A stretch of 44,460 nt of DNA, taken from a virus. Under the pieces are notes generated by a model that saw only the letters and a program-made list of their open reading frames with translations, searched no databases and had not been told where the DNA came from. Positions 1 to 5,643 of the stretch are shown here, in pieces. The number at the start of each line of letters is the position of its first letter. Within the stretch, counting starts at the first letter, position 1. The DNA is taken from positions 1 to 44,460 of IMG/VR virus record IMGVR_UViG_3300005581_002677. One strand, 5' to 3'. Position numbers and translations under genes: made by a program.

Positions 1-1
1 T

Positions 2-1612
2 AGTTCTGTTGGGTATTCACCTAAGGACCTTCAGTTTGGAGACGAGGGTCGCAAGAAGTTAATCAGTGGCATATCAAAGATTGCCGGAGCAGTAAAGAGC
101 ACATTAGGACCGAGGGGCAATACTGTCCTTATAGAGTCAACCAATCACACGGGTGGTATAACAGTAACCAAGGATGGTGTAACTGTTGCCAAGGCAGTTG
201 ACCTGATGGACCCTGTAGAGAACCTTGCGGTGCGAATGATGAAGGAGGCAGCAGACAAGACTGCTAACTCAGCAGGTGACGGTACGACTACTGCGATTGT
301 ATTGACTGAGGCTATTGTGAAGGCAGGAGACCAACTGATGAACAGTGAGACCAATAGGACATTGGTACTGCGAGAGGTAGTGGAGATGGGCAACAAGGTG
401 GTGGAGAACCTTACGGCAAGGCATACCAAAGTAACTGAGCAGACGTTGTTGGACGTAGCAACTATATCGGCAAATAACGATAAAGCCATTGGTGAGATTA
501 TTGCCAAGGTTTATAAGGAGATTGGAGAGAACGGTATTGTTACTGTTGAGAAGTCACAGACGACTGAGACGTATGCTGAGAGCACCCACGGGTTCAAGAT
601 ACAGAGGGGTTACTATTCGCCTTTGTTCATCAATGACCATAAGAAGGACGAGTGTATTTATGAGGACGTGATGGTCCTGATAAGTGACGCTGAGATACAT
701 AACCTGCTGCAGATAGAGCCTGTGTTGAAACCAATTATTTCAGAGGGGAAAAAGTTGCTGATTATAGCACCTTGCTCAGTGAACGTGGTGAACACATTGG
801 CTGCCAATGTTGTGAAGAACAACTTGAAGGTATGTGCCATTGAGCCACCATCGTTTGGTTATAAGAAGCACGAGTTGATGCAGGACATTTCGTTAGCGGT
901 AGGTGCAAAGTATTTCTCTGAGAAGACGGGTGACGACTTGAGTCTGATAACGTATGCTGACCTTGGTCACGCATCTAAGATTATCGTTGACTCGAAGAAC
1001 ACTGTGATAATAAACTCTGAGTTTCGTACCGACTTTGACGAGGTTGAGAACAGGGTTGCTCAGTTGTGGGAGGCACATAAGGCTGCGAGTAAGAAGCACG
1101 AGAAGGACTTCATCCTCTCAAGGATAGCATCACTAACAGGTGGTGTTGGTGTCATCCACGTAGGTGGTACAACTGACATTGAGCAGAAGGAGACGTATGA
1201 CCGTGTTGATGACGCAGTGTGTGCGGTGAGGTCCGCTCTTGAGGAGGGCATACTTCCCGGAGCAGGTAAGGCGTTGTTCGAGGAGGCACTTGCTATCAAG
1301 CCTGAGGATGGCGACACCAAGGAGCGTGAGGTGGCTAAGAAGATATTGCATACTGCCCTTCAGATACCACTGATGCAGATACTGTTGAACGCAGGTATGA
1401 ACGGTGAGAAGGTATATGGTCCTGACCATATGAGAGAGAGTGGCTTCGGTTACAATGTGGTGACGGGTGAGTTAGGTGACCTGATTGAGATGGGTGTGAT
1501 TGACCCGGTGAAGGTGACACGCTCAGCATTGCAGAACGCCATCAGTGTGGCAACAACAATCCTTTCAACCAATGCCATTATCACAATGGCGAGAGCATAC
1601 GAGACAAAATGA
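2..1612 (+). CDS. groEL: Chaperonin GroEL (Hsp60), 5' end cut by window edge
   Basis: This is a group I chaperonin: a double-ring ATPase that folds proteins in a cage capped by GroES. The reading frame is open from base 2, and 536 residues are visible; alignment by eye to E. coli GroEL starts about six residues in (PKDLQFGDEGRKK), so only the initiator and perhaps a few residues are missing. Visible landmarks are the LGPRG phosphate loop, the AGDGTTT nucleotide-binding motif, the conserved Asp in RVDDAV, and EEGILPGAG, where most GroELs have GGG. In the apical domain RGYYSP-LF and LAANVV preserve most of the hydrophobic GroES/substrate face; the usual second Tyr is Leu. The protein ends at ARAYETK and lacks the Gly-Gly-Met tail typical of bacterial GroEL. 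Its stop overlaps the next start (ATGA). A groES gene lies 457 bases downstream in the same operon. Phage origin is inferred from the neighbouring virion genes. Confidence 0.97.
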   Translation, partial: SSVGYSPKDLQFGDEGRKKLISGISKIAGAVKSTLGPRGNTVLIESTNHTGGITVTKDGVTVAKAVDLMDPVENLAVRMMKEAADKTANSAGDGTTTAIVLTEAIVKAGDQLMNSETNRTLVLREVVEMGNKVVENLTARHTKVTEQTLLDVATISANNDKAIGEIIAKVYKEIGENGIVTVEKSQTTETYAESTHGFKIQRGYYSPLFINDHKKDECIYEDVMVLISDAEIHNLLQIEPVLKPIISEGKKLLIIAPCSVNVVNTLAANVVKNNLKVCAIEPPSFGYKKHELMQDISLAVGAKYFSEKTGDDLSLITYADLGHASKIIVDSKNTVIINSEFRTDFDEVENRVAQLWEAHKAASKKHEKDFILSRIASLTGGVGVIHVGGTTDIEQKETYDRVDDAVCAVRSALEEGILPGAGKALFEEALAIKPEDGDTKEREVAKKILHTALQIPLMQILLNAGMNGEKVYGPDHMRESGFGYNVVTGELGDLIEMGVIDPVKVTRSALQNAISVATTILSTNAIITMARAYETK

Positions 1613-1854
1613 TAAAGAACAAAAGAGAGGCAATAGCACAACATCTTATGCTTGACTATTCAGAGGTTGAGGACTATAGGTATCACTATGGTCATACAAC
1701 ACAACCTGTTTATGCTATTACAGATTGTTACTACTGTGCAACTAAAGGGAGTCAAAAACCCGCTAAACACAGGAGTGGTATGAAGTGGGATTGGCAAGAA
1801 GAAAAAGATTCATTCGTAAATCAGAATGGATACAAGATATGGAAATCAAATTAA
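1609..1854 (+). CDS. Hypothetical protein (81 aa)
   Basis: I do not recognise this protein. The start overlaps the groEL stop by four bases (ATGA), which implies translational coupling within the chaperonin operon. The sequence is rich in Tyr, His and Trp, with a DYRYHYGH stretch and a single CYYC pair near residue 40, too little to call a zinc site. There is no signal peptide and no hydrophobic segment. The gene is followed after seven bases by the next small gene. Its placement between groEL and groES suggests co-expression with the chaperonin, but no function can be assigned. Confidence 0.75.
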   Translation: MIKNKREAIAQHLMLDYSEVEDYRYHYGHTTQPVYAITDCYYCATKGSQKPAKHRSGMKWDWQEEKDSFVNQNGYKIWKSN

Positions 1855-1861
1855 TTAATTA

Positions 1862-2086
1862 ATGATAAAGAAGGTTCATATGTTTACTGTAGTATGTGAC
1901 AACTGCAAGGTTGACGCATTTGAGGGACAGGAGATAACCTGTTGGAACAACAAAGACTTTACTGAGGACGTAGCAATAGAGTCAGGCTTCATCAAAGATG
2001 GTGACAAGCATTACTGTCCTGAGTGTGCATACTACGATGACGAGGACCAATTAAGAATAATCACAGACAATGATAGCGATAGGTAA
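1862..2086 (+). CDS. Small zinc-ribbon-like protein (74 aa)
   Basis: The protein has two CxxC pairs, CDNC near residue 12 and CPEC near residue 56, with an extra Cys near residue 27. Two knuckles about 40 residues apart are the usual pattern of a zinc ribbon, so a structural zinc site is likely. The last third is very acidic (YYDDEDQ, DNDSD). The gene lies inside the chaperonin operon, and its 3' end overlaps the groES start by 17 bases, so the two are probably translationally coupled. The partner is unknown; small phage zinc ribbons often act as adaptors, but nothing here shows which one. Confidence 0.75.
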   Translation: MIKKVHMFTVVCDNCKVDAFEGQEITCWNNKDFTEDVAIESGFIKDGDKHYCPECAYYDDEDQLRIITDNDSDR

Positions 2087-2345
2087 AAACATAATCGTCA
2101 ACGACATTGACGAGGAGATTAAAACTGAGTCAGGTTTGCTACTCTCTGCAGAGGACGCAAGGGGATTCAGGTACAAGAAGGCTAAGGTTGTGACACCGGG
2201 CACTGACGTGACGGTTATCAATCCGGGTGATGAGATATACTATGACAAGTCGCACTCATACACGATGGTCATCGGTGACACACCGTACACCATCATTCAG
2301 GAGCGTGATGTCGTTGTTGTCTCACATAGGCATTCATCTCTTTGA
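2070..2345 (+). CDS. groES: Co-chaperonin GroES (Hsp10)
   Basis: GroES forms the heptameric lid of the GroEL folding cage. The 91 residues fit the family length and pattern: an initial beta strand (MIAIGKNIIVNDID), a mobile loop (ETKESG-like, here KTESGLLLSAEDARG) whose LLL replaces the E. coli IVL tripeptide that binds GroEL, a VVTPGTDV turn, NPGDEIYYDKSHS, and a last strand ending in ERDVVVV. The start at 2070 is chosen because it opens directly on the first GroES strand; it overlaps the upstream zinc-ribbon gene. The 3' end overlaps the convergent minus-strand gene by 53 bases, and a strong intrinsic terminator lies about 70 bases beyond the stop. Together with groEL it gives the phage a complete chaperonin system. 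Confidence 0.93.
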   Translation: MIAIGKNIIVNDIDEEIKTESGLLLSAEDARGFRYKKAKVVTPGTDVTVINPGDEIYYDKSHSYTMVIGDTPYTIIQERDVVVVSHRHSSL

Positions 2346-2754
2346 TGAACTCACGGTACTTTCGGTCTGAGTAAGACACGTTCTTAGCAAAGATTGGATT
2401 AGTTGATTGGCTAACGGGGATTTCTTCCCCGTTTAGTTTTTTATAGATAGAGCCGATTACACGTTTGCCTTTGTATGAGATTTCGTACAGAGCCTTTTCT
2501 TTTGTCTTGGGGTTGTATGGTCTGAAGCAAGATATCCATTCATCACGCAGGAGTCTATCGAATCGGTCCTCATCCCACGATAACAGTTCATCGAACTCCT
2601 CGAACTTATCCTTATTGAAATATTTTTCTGAGTACAGGAACAGAAGAACATCGAGGTCAGACTGAGTCAAGCCATACTTGGCTTTGACAAAGTATCGGAT
2701 GACTCTCCAATACTTGAGATAGTCATTGTTTGGTTTGTTTCCACGGAATGCCAT
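2293..2754 (-). CDS. Winged-helix-like protein, possible regulator (153 aa)
   Basis: The 153-residue protein starts at MAFRGNKPNN; an in-frame ATG 29 codons further upstream is rejected because it would run through the promoter region and into the divergent gene. Residues about 25-110 read like a MarR-type winged helix: a helical KAKYGLTQSDLDVLLFLYS segment, an acidic recognition region with DRLLRDEW, and a basic YEISYKGKRVIGSIYKKLNG wing. The gene faces the groES operon and overlaps the groES 3' end. Its promoter box is read from the minus strand at 2779-2786 and shares a dyad with the promoter of the divergent gene at 2792, a layout that would suit autoregulation. DNA binding is inferred, not shown. 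Confidence 0.72.
   Translation of the reverse strand: MAFRGNKPNNDYLKYWRVIRYFVKAKYGLTQSDLDVLLFLYSEKYFNKDKFEEFDELLSWDEDRFDRLLRDEWISCFRPYNPKTKEKALYEISYKGKRVIGSIYKKLNGEEIPVSQSTNPIFAKNVSYSDRKYREFIKEMNAYVRQQRHHAPE
2413..2442 (+). terminator. Intrinsic terminator of the groEL-groES operon
   Basis: AACGGGGA (2413-2420) pairs perfectly with TCCCCGTT (2426-2433) across a five-base TTTCT loop and is followed by TAGTTTTTT. It lies on the plus strand 68 bases past the groES stop. It is entirely inside the coding sequence of the opposing minus-strand gene, where the same bases encode a KKLNGEEIP segment. Confidence 0.85.
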
Positions 2755-2768
2755 TAGATTAAATTTAT

Positions 2769-2786
2769 TAACTTTGTGCAAAGTTA
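2769..2786. promoter_or_regulatory. Face-to-face -7 promoter boxes in an 8+2+8 dyad
   Basis: TAACTTTG on the plus strand (2769-2776) is followed after two bases by its exact inverse, CAAAGTTA (2779-2786). Each half matches the Bacteroidota -7 consensus TAnnTTTG. The plus box serves the gene at 2792, and the minus box serves the gene starting at 2754. I see no good -33 TTG at the expected distance for either. Two polymerases could not occupy the site together, so the promoters probably compete. Confidence 0.72.
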
Positions 2787-2791
2787 CCAAA

Positions 2792-3049
2792 ATGTCAAGT
2801 GTAAAAACGTATATGGCTGACGGTTTCGATGATGCTATCATTGGAATGGAGTGCAGTGGTGATATCCCTCGTGTTGTTTATAGCATTCAGTTAATGGTTC
2901 ACGTTCTGTGTGAGCGTGATGGTATGACTGAGGAAGAAGCGGTTGATTTTATTAGTTACAATGTTATTGGTTCATATGTTGGTGAGGGTACTCCGATATA
3001 CGTTGACGTTATGAATGCTAACGAGATAAGAAACTATAACTTTAATTAA
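2792..3049 (+). CDS. Conserved small phage protein (85 aa)
   Basis: The start is set at MSSVKTYMADGFDD, 15 bases after the TAACTTTG box; an earlier in-frame ATG lies upstream of that promoter and is not used. The protein has the pattern ADGFDDAIIG, then VVYSIQLMVHVLCERDGMTEEEAVDF, then NVIGSYVGEGTP. I recall this arrangement from small uncharacterised proteins in many unrelated tailed phages, which suggests a common but unknown role. It is acidic, soluble and without a membrane segment. It opens the plus-strand run of tiny genes, and its promoter is shared as a dyad with the minus-strand regulator-like gene. Confidence 0.8.
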   Translation: MSSVKTYMADGFDDAIIGMECSGDIPRVVYSIQLMVHVLCERDGMTEEEAVDFISYNVIGSYVGEGTPIYVDVMNANEIRNYNFN

Positions 3050-3054
3050 CTTTG
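3047..3054 (+). promoter_or_regulatory. -7 promoter box, near-leaderless, for gene at 3062
   Basis: TAACTTTG overlaps the stop codon of the preceding gene; its final G is eight bases from the ATG at 3062. If transcription starts about five bases after the box, the leader would be only about three bases long. Confidence 0.6.
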
Positions 3055-3061
3055 TACCGAT

Positions 3062-3334
3062 ATGCCACAGAAAAAACAAGAAGAAAAACAGGAGACTTCA
3101 GTTGCAAGGTCACCATTGACTGATGAAATGAAGACAAAACTGTCTGATATTGCGTTCAAGAACTCTCAAATCAAGCAGATTATGGACGAAAATGCCTCAT
3201 TGAAGAAGCAATTAGGCAATCGTGGACGTACTGCAAACCGCAAACAAGCAGGTTCAGGTAGTGCTATTCCGGGTCTTGCAAGGCTTGGAAGTGCCCCTGA
3301 AATGCCCGGTGGCTACTCTAAAAAGGGCAGATAA
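3062..3334 (+). CDS. Hypothetical basic coiled-coil protein (90 aa)
   Basis: I do not recognise this family. Residues 1-20 are charged (KKQEEKQE). Residues about 20-50 form a probable amphipathic helix or short coiled coil (KLSDIAFKNSQIKQIMDENASLKKQL). The tail is Gly/Arg-rich and disordered, ending in GGYSKKGR. The overall charge is basic. Its stop overlaps the next start by one base (TAATG), so translation of the downstream genes is probably coupled. It starts right after a promoter box. A nucleic-acid or capsid-interior role would fit the composition but is only a guess. Confidence 0.72.
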   Translation: MPQKKQEEKQETSVARSPLTDEMKTKLSDIAFKNSQIKQIMDENASLKKQLGNRGRTANRKQAGSGSAIPGLARLGSAPEMPGGYSKKGR

Positions 3335-3624
3335 TGGCAGATAAGAGTAAAATGAAGTGCAATGTGACCCGTCCTTCTGACCGTCCGGGTAAGAAGATGA
3401 TGGTTAAAGCCTGTTCAGGTGGCACTGAGAAACTGTTGCACTTTGGTGCTAAGGGTTACGGGCACAATTACTCTGCTGCTGCACGTAAAAGTTTCAAGGC
3501 ACGTCAAAGTTGTGACACTGCCAATGATAAGTTGACACCAAGATATTGGGCTTGTAAGAAATTATGGGCAGGACCCGGAGGCTCAACGCAGTCATCACCT
3601 AAATCAAGACGAGGAAAGTACTGA
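3334..3624 (+). CDS. Small basic phage protein, DUF6321-like (96 aa)
   Basis: The order MKCN, then VKACSGGTEKLLHFGAKGYG, then AARKSFKARQSC, and PRYWACKKLW is the layout I associate with the DUF6321 family of tailed-phage proteins (MKCN, KACxGGxEKxIxFG, RRKSFKARH, AxYWAxKxxW). There are four Cys residues and a strong positive charge; the C-terminus is a Ser/Arg/Lys tail. No function is known for the family. The gene is tightly packed, with one-base overlaps on both sides (TAATG and TGATG), and belongs to the cluster of small basic proteins. The family name is from memory. Confidence 0.72.
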   Translation: MADKSKMKCNVTRPSDRPGKKMMVKACSGGTEKLLHFGAKGYGHNYSAAARKSFKARQSCDTANDKLTPRYWACKKLWAGPGGSTQSSPKSRRGKY

Positions 3625-3821
3625 TGAAACCTGCAAATAAACAATCTTGGAAGAGCAAGGGTCACTATCTAAAAGATGGTACTGAATGGTCAGGTCATCA
3701 ACACGCACATAGAGGCAGAGTGATGACAGGCAAGACTCACACTGCTTCATCAAAAACTCTTTATCATTTTATGGACCTTCCTTCAGAGGCTAAGAAAAAA
3801 GTATTGTCGAAGAAAAAATGA
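3624..3821 (+). CDS. Hypothetical small basic protein (65 aa)
   Basis: I do not recognise this protein. It is rich in Lys, His and Trp: SWKSKGHYLKDGTEWSG, HQHAHRGRVMTGKTHT, then a short helix (YHFMDLPSEAKKKVLSKKK). The middle part, with GTEWSGHQHAHRGRVMTG-like spacing, could be a small fold, but no catalytic pattern is evident. Its start overlaps the preceding stop by one base and its stop overlaps the next start by four bases. It is probably expressed together with its neighbours from the promoter at 3047. Confidence 0.7.
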   Translation: MKPANKQSWKSKGHYLKDGTEWSGHQHAHRGRVMTGKTHTASSKTLYHFMDLPSEAKKKVLSKKK

Positions 3822-4168
3822 AAGATGCCTGTTATAAAAAAGTAAAAGCACAGTACGATGTATTCCCATCGGCACGTGCATCACAGGCAATTGCCAAGTG
3901 TCGTAAAGAATCGGGCAGTGTACGCAAGGGTGAGGCAGGTACTTCACTGAAGAGATGGGAGAAGGAGAAGTGGGTTGACACCCGGACGGGTAAACCGTGT
4001 GGTGGTGGTGGCAGCAATGAGTACTGTCGTCCATCCAAGAGAGTGTCTTCAAAGACACCCGTAACCAAATCAGAGTTGAGTCCATCCAAACTTGCAGCGA
4101 AGAAGGCTGAGAAGTCAAGAGTTGGTATGGGTAATCGTGTTTCAAGCATTATAAAAAAAAATAGGTAA
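3818..4168 (+). CDS. Small Lys-rich phage protein, DUF5872-like C-terminus (116 aa)
   Basis: Residues 1-30 follow the pattern CYKKVKAQYDVFPSARASQA-IAKC, which recurs, as I recall, in small phage and giant-virus proteins (AxYKxVKxxYxVxPSAxAS). Residues 42-75 (SLKRWEKEKWVDTRTGKPCG, then YCRPSKRVS) resemble the DUF5872 motif, where a Trp-containing basic helix is followed by Cys-containing turns. The tail is Ser/Lys-rich. The function is unknown; DNA association is plausible from charge. The sequence coding for VSSKTP contains one copy of the 16-base dispersed dyad (4043-4058). The stop codon TAA is also the first three bases of the next promoter box. Confidence 0.7.
   Translation: MKDACYKKVKAQYDVFPSARASQAIAKCRKESGSVRKGEAGTSLKRWEKEKWVDTRTGKPCGGGGSNEYCRPSKRVSSKTPVTKSELSPSKLAAKKAEKSRVGMGNRVSSIIKKNR
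4043..4058. repeat. Dispersed dyad, copy 1 (inside a CDS)
   Basis: GTGTCTTCAAAGACAC: two 7-base inverted arms around CA. It encodes V-S-S-K-T in the DUF5872-like gene. No T-run follows, so it is not an ordinary terminator. Further copies lie at 12034, 19160, 29202, 35588 and 42806. Confidence 0.85.
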
Positions 4169-4173
4169 CTTTG
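4166..4173 (+). promoter_or_regulatory. -7 promoter box, probable leaderless start at 4178
   Basis: TAACTTTG begins with the stop codon of the preceding gene, and its final G is five bases from the ATG at 4178. With the usual Bacteroidota spacing the transcript would begin at or within a base of the start codon. Confidence 0.62.
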
Positions 4174-4177
4174 CATT

Positions 4178-4351
4178 ATGGCTAAGATGAGTAAGTTTGA
4201 GAAGTTGAGCAATAAGATTGCTGAGAAACAAGGCATCAGCAAACAGAGAGCAAATGCTATCACTGCATCTATTGGTCGCAAGAAATATGGGAAGACTGCC
4301 TTCCAAGAAATGGCAGCAAAAGGAAAGTCAAAACTCAAAAACAAAAAATAA
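4178..4351 (+). CDS. Small basic phage protein (57 aa)
   Basis: This short gene encodes 57 residues: a helical KFEKLSNKIAEKQGISK segment, then ANAITASIGRKKYGKTAFQEMAAKGK, and a Lys-rich end. The motif GIS-..A-..I-.ASIGRKKYGK is common, as I recall, in tiny tailed-phage proteins that have no assigned function. The ATG lies five bases after a TAACTTTG box, so the mRNA is probably leaderless. It is one of a cluster of very basic products between the chaperonin and fibre genes, and is followed after five bases by another small gene. Confidence 0.72.
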   Translation: MAKMSKFEKLSNKIAEKQGISKQRANAITASIGRKKYGKTAFQEMAAKGKSKLKNKK

Positions 4352-4356
4352 ATACA

Positions 4357-4518
4357 ATGAAAAAAATGATGACCCCCGGTATGATGAACTCCATCAGCAA
4401 CCCTAAGAAAGCAGTTGCCAAAGGTGCTGCAAAGAAAGCAGTAGGCAAAGCAGTTAAAAAAGCCGTAGGTAAAGCAGTTGCTAAGAAGGCAGTTGCTGCA
4501 GCCAAGAAGATGTATTAA
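4357..4518 (+). CDS. Lys/Ala-repeat protein resembling histone H1 tails (53 aa)
   Basis: After a Met-rich start (MKKMMTPGMM) the rest of the protein is built from repeats of the type KKAVGKAV or AKKAVAAAKK, containing almost only Lys, Ala, Val and Gly. This composition is like eukaryotic H1 tails and the bacterial Hc1 or AlgP-type tails that bind DNA through charge. There are about sixteen Lys in 53 residues and one acidic residue at most. It may bind phage DNA or be packed in the head, but its repeat composition alone cannot prove this. The gene follows its neighbour after five bases and has A-rich upstream sequence (AATACA) instead of a Shine-Dalgarno. Confidence 0.68.
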   Translation: MKKMMTPGMMNSISNPKKAVAKGAAKKAVGKAVKKAVGKAVAKKAVAAAKKMY

Positions 4519-4529
4519 TCTTTTAAAAG

Positions 4530-4715
4530 ATGATGAAAGTTAACGGCATTGGAGTAACTCTTAGTAAGGACATTGCTAAGAACAGTTCTAACGTGATGGG
4601 CAAAATGGGTAACAAGAAAGCCCTGATGAGCCGTTCAACGTGCAAGGGTCTTAATGACCCTTGCATTATCAATGGAACTGTTGGTAAGCAATTGAGCAAG
4701 TTAATCTCTAAGTAA
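4530..4715 (+). CDS. Hypothetical protein (61 aa)
   Basis: I do not recognise this protein. It has two Cys in STCKGLNDPCIING and an N-terminal GIGVTLSKDIAKN segment, with a positive charge overall. Two adjacent ATG codons are possible (4530 and 4533). The two Cys codons sit at the two ends of a perfect 10-base inverted repeat (4641-4665). The stop overlaps the next start by one base (TAATG). Confidence 0.65.
   Translation: MMKVNGIGVTLSKDIAKNSSNVMGKMGNKKALMSRSTCKGLNDPCIINGTVGKQLSKLISK
4641..4665. repeat. Perfect 10-bp inverted repeat inside a CDS
   Basis: TGCAAGGGTC, a five-base loop TTAAT, and GACCCTTGCA pair perfectly. The hairpin lies inside the 61-residue gene and encodes C-K-G-L-N-D-P-C. 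No T-run follows, so termination is unlikely. Confidence 0.7.
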
Positions 4716-4843
4716 TGGGTCAATTATTTATCAAGATAGGGAATTGGTTTATAAAGGCAGGGAATCAAATCATTGCATTCTTCAAGCAGATTACTTTGAC
4801 TTGGGATGCTTTTATAAAGTTGCTCATAATCAATAAAGACTAA
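4715..4843 (+). CDS. Tiny hydrophobic protein (42 aa)
   Basis: The product is short and amphipathic to hydrophobic: GQLFIKIGNWFIKAGNQ, then IIAFFKQITLTWDAF, then IKLLIINKD. It could be a membrane-active peptide or a small helix bundle. It starts one base inside the preceding stop codon (TAATG) and ends two bases before the next gene, which supports it being translated. I know no family for it. Confidence 0.6.
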   Translation: MGQLFIKIGNWFIKAGNQIIAFFKQITLTWDAFIKLLIINKD

Positions 4844-4845
4844 CT

Positions 4846-5025
4846 ATGAAGTTAAGCGAAAAAAGCAAGGGTCTTGGCGATACTATCGAGAAGATTACTA
4901 CGGTAACCGGGGTAAAGAAGGTTGTCGATGCGGTTGCAGGTGCAGTTAAGAAAGACTGTGGTTGTGGCAAAAGGCGTGATACTTTAAACAGAATGTTTCC
5001 ATATGAGGAAACGCATAATAAATAA
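4846..5025 (+). CDS. Conserved small phage protein with CGCG motif (59 aa)
   Basis: The 59 residues contain GLGDTIEKITTVTGVKKVVD, a short helix, then DCGCGKRRDTLNRMFPY. The pattern LGDTIxKxTxxTGIKKVV...CxCxKRxxxLNxxFPY is, in my recollection, conserved in small proteins of many tailed phages, including marine phages; none has an assigned function. The closely spaced Cys pair followed by basic residues might bind metal or nucleic acid. It is the last member of the small-protein cluster; the first larger virion gene follows after five bases. Confidence 0.75.
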   Translation: MKLSEKSKGLGDTIEKITTVTGVKKVVDAVAGAVKKDCGCGKRRDTLNRMFPYEETHNK

Positions 5026-5030
5026 AACAA

Positions 5031-5501
5031 ATGGCAAATCAAAAACTTCAAGTTGCTCGTGCGTTGCGGATATATAAGTCTGACAATGCTGATATTCCGT
5101 TTCCAAACATATCACGTTCAGGAGCGAACACAAGTGTTGTTGCAAACAAACTCGTTGTAGCAGGTGCTAACTTCACTGCTGACCAAGTTGCAGCAGGTGA
5201 CATTGTGTACAATACTTCAACAGGTGTATCTGCAACTGTTACCAATCTTGACTCTACAACTCAGATTGCATTGAATGCAGACATATTCCTTGCAACTCCA
5301 AACAACTTTGTAATTTACAAAGGTGGAGCGAATAATGGTTGCGTTATCTATGTTGGAGAAGGTGGTGACGTTGAGGTAACAACTGCCGGAGGAGACCGTG
5401 TGATTTTCTATGGTCTTCTTACGGGTCAGTTTGTACCTGTTCACGTTACCAAGGTATGGTCAGCAGGAACAAATGCTTTGAACCTCTTAGCCCTTTGGTA
5501 A
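5031..5501 (+). CDS. Small virion beta-protein (156 aa)
   Basis: The product is probably a small particle protein. Residues about 105-156 (GCVIYVGEGGDVEVTTAGGDRVIFYG, then FVPVHVTKVWSAGTNALNLLALW) form the pattern I recall from short virion proteins of many tailed phages, with a beta-rich body and a terminal TNxLALW. Residues 40-97 hold a separate module (GDIVYNTSTGVSATV, DSTTQIALNADIF, NNFVIY) that also occurs in the connector-like protein at 20044. No Cys clusters or signal peptide are present. The next gene begins two bases after its stop. A decoration or neck role is possible. Confidence 0.7.
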   Translation: MANQKLQVARALRIYKSDNADIPFPNISRSGANTSVVANKLVVAGANFTADQVAAGDIVYNTSTGVSATVTNLDSTTQIALNADIFLATPNNFVIYKGGANNGCVIYVGEGGDVEVTTAGGDRVIFYGLLTGQFVPVHVTKVWSAGTNALNLLALW

Positions 5502-5502
5502 G

Positions 5503-5643
5503 ATGATAATCATAGGTGACCTGATAACGATTGGTACTGACGCTGCAGTTTATGCAATAAATAACTATTTGCTTTGGAGTCCTGCCAACAGTAACAAGTT
5601 GCTTGTAAGAGCATCAAACAACGATAAATTAATTTGGAAATAA
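5503..5643 (+). CDS. Tiny hypothetical protein (46 aa)
   Basis: This is a 46-residue protein fitted exactly between two larger virion genes: it starts two bases after one and its stop abuts the ATG of the fibre gene. The sequence (MIIIGDLITIGTDAAVYAIN, then LLWSPANSNKLLVRASNNDK) is beta-like, with short hydrophobic strands and no long membrane segment. I know no family. The exact packing argues that it is translated; it may be a small accessory of the preceding virion protein. Confidence 0.6.
   Translation: MIIIGDLITIGTDAAVYAINNYLLWSPANSNKLLVRASNNDKLIWK

Noticed and set aside
2-2345. Host chromosomal groESL operon joined to phage DNA by misassembly
   Set aside because: Gene order (groEL first, two small phage-like genes between), the diverged groEL sequence and the seamless overlaps with phage-like genes speak against it, although read mapping would settle it.
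4218-4406. Open frame of 62 codons overlapping two small genes
   Set aside because: It runs out of frame through the 57-residue gene (4178-4351) and into the Lys/Ala-repeat gene; composition and spacing favour those two genes.
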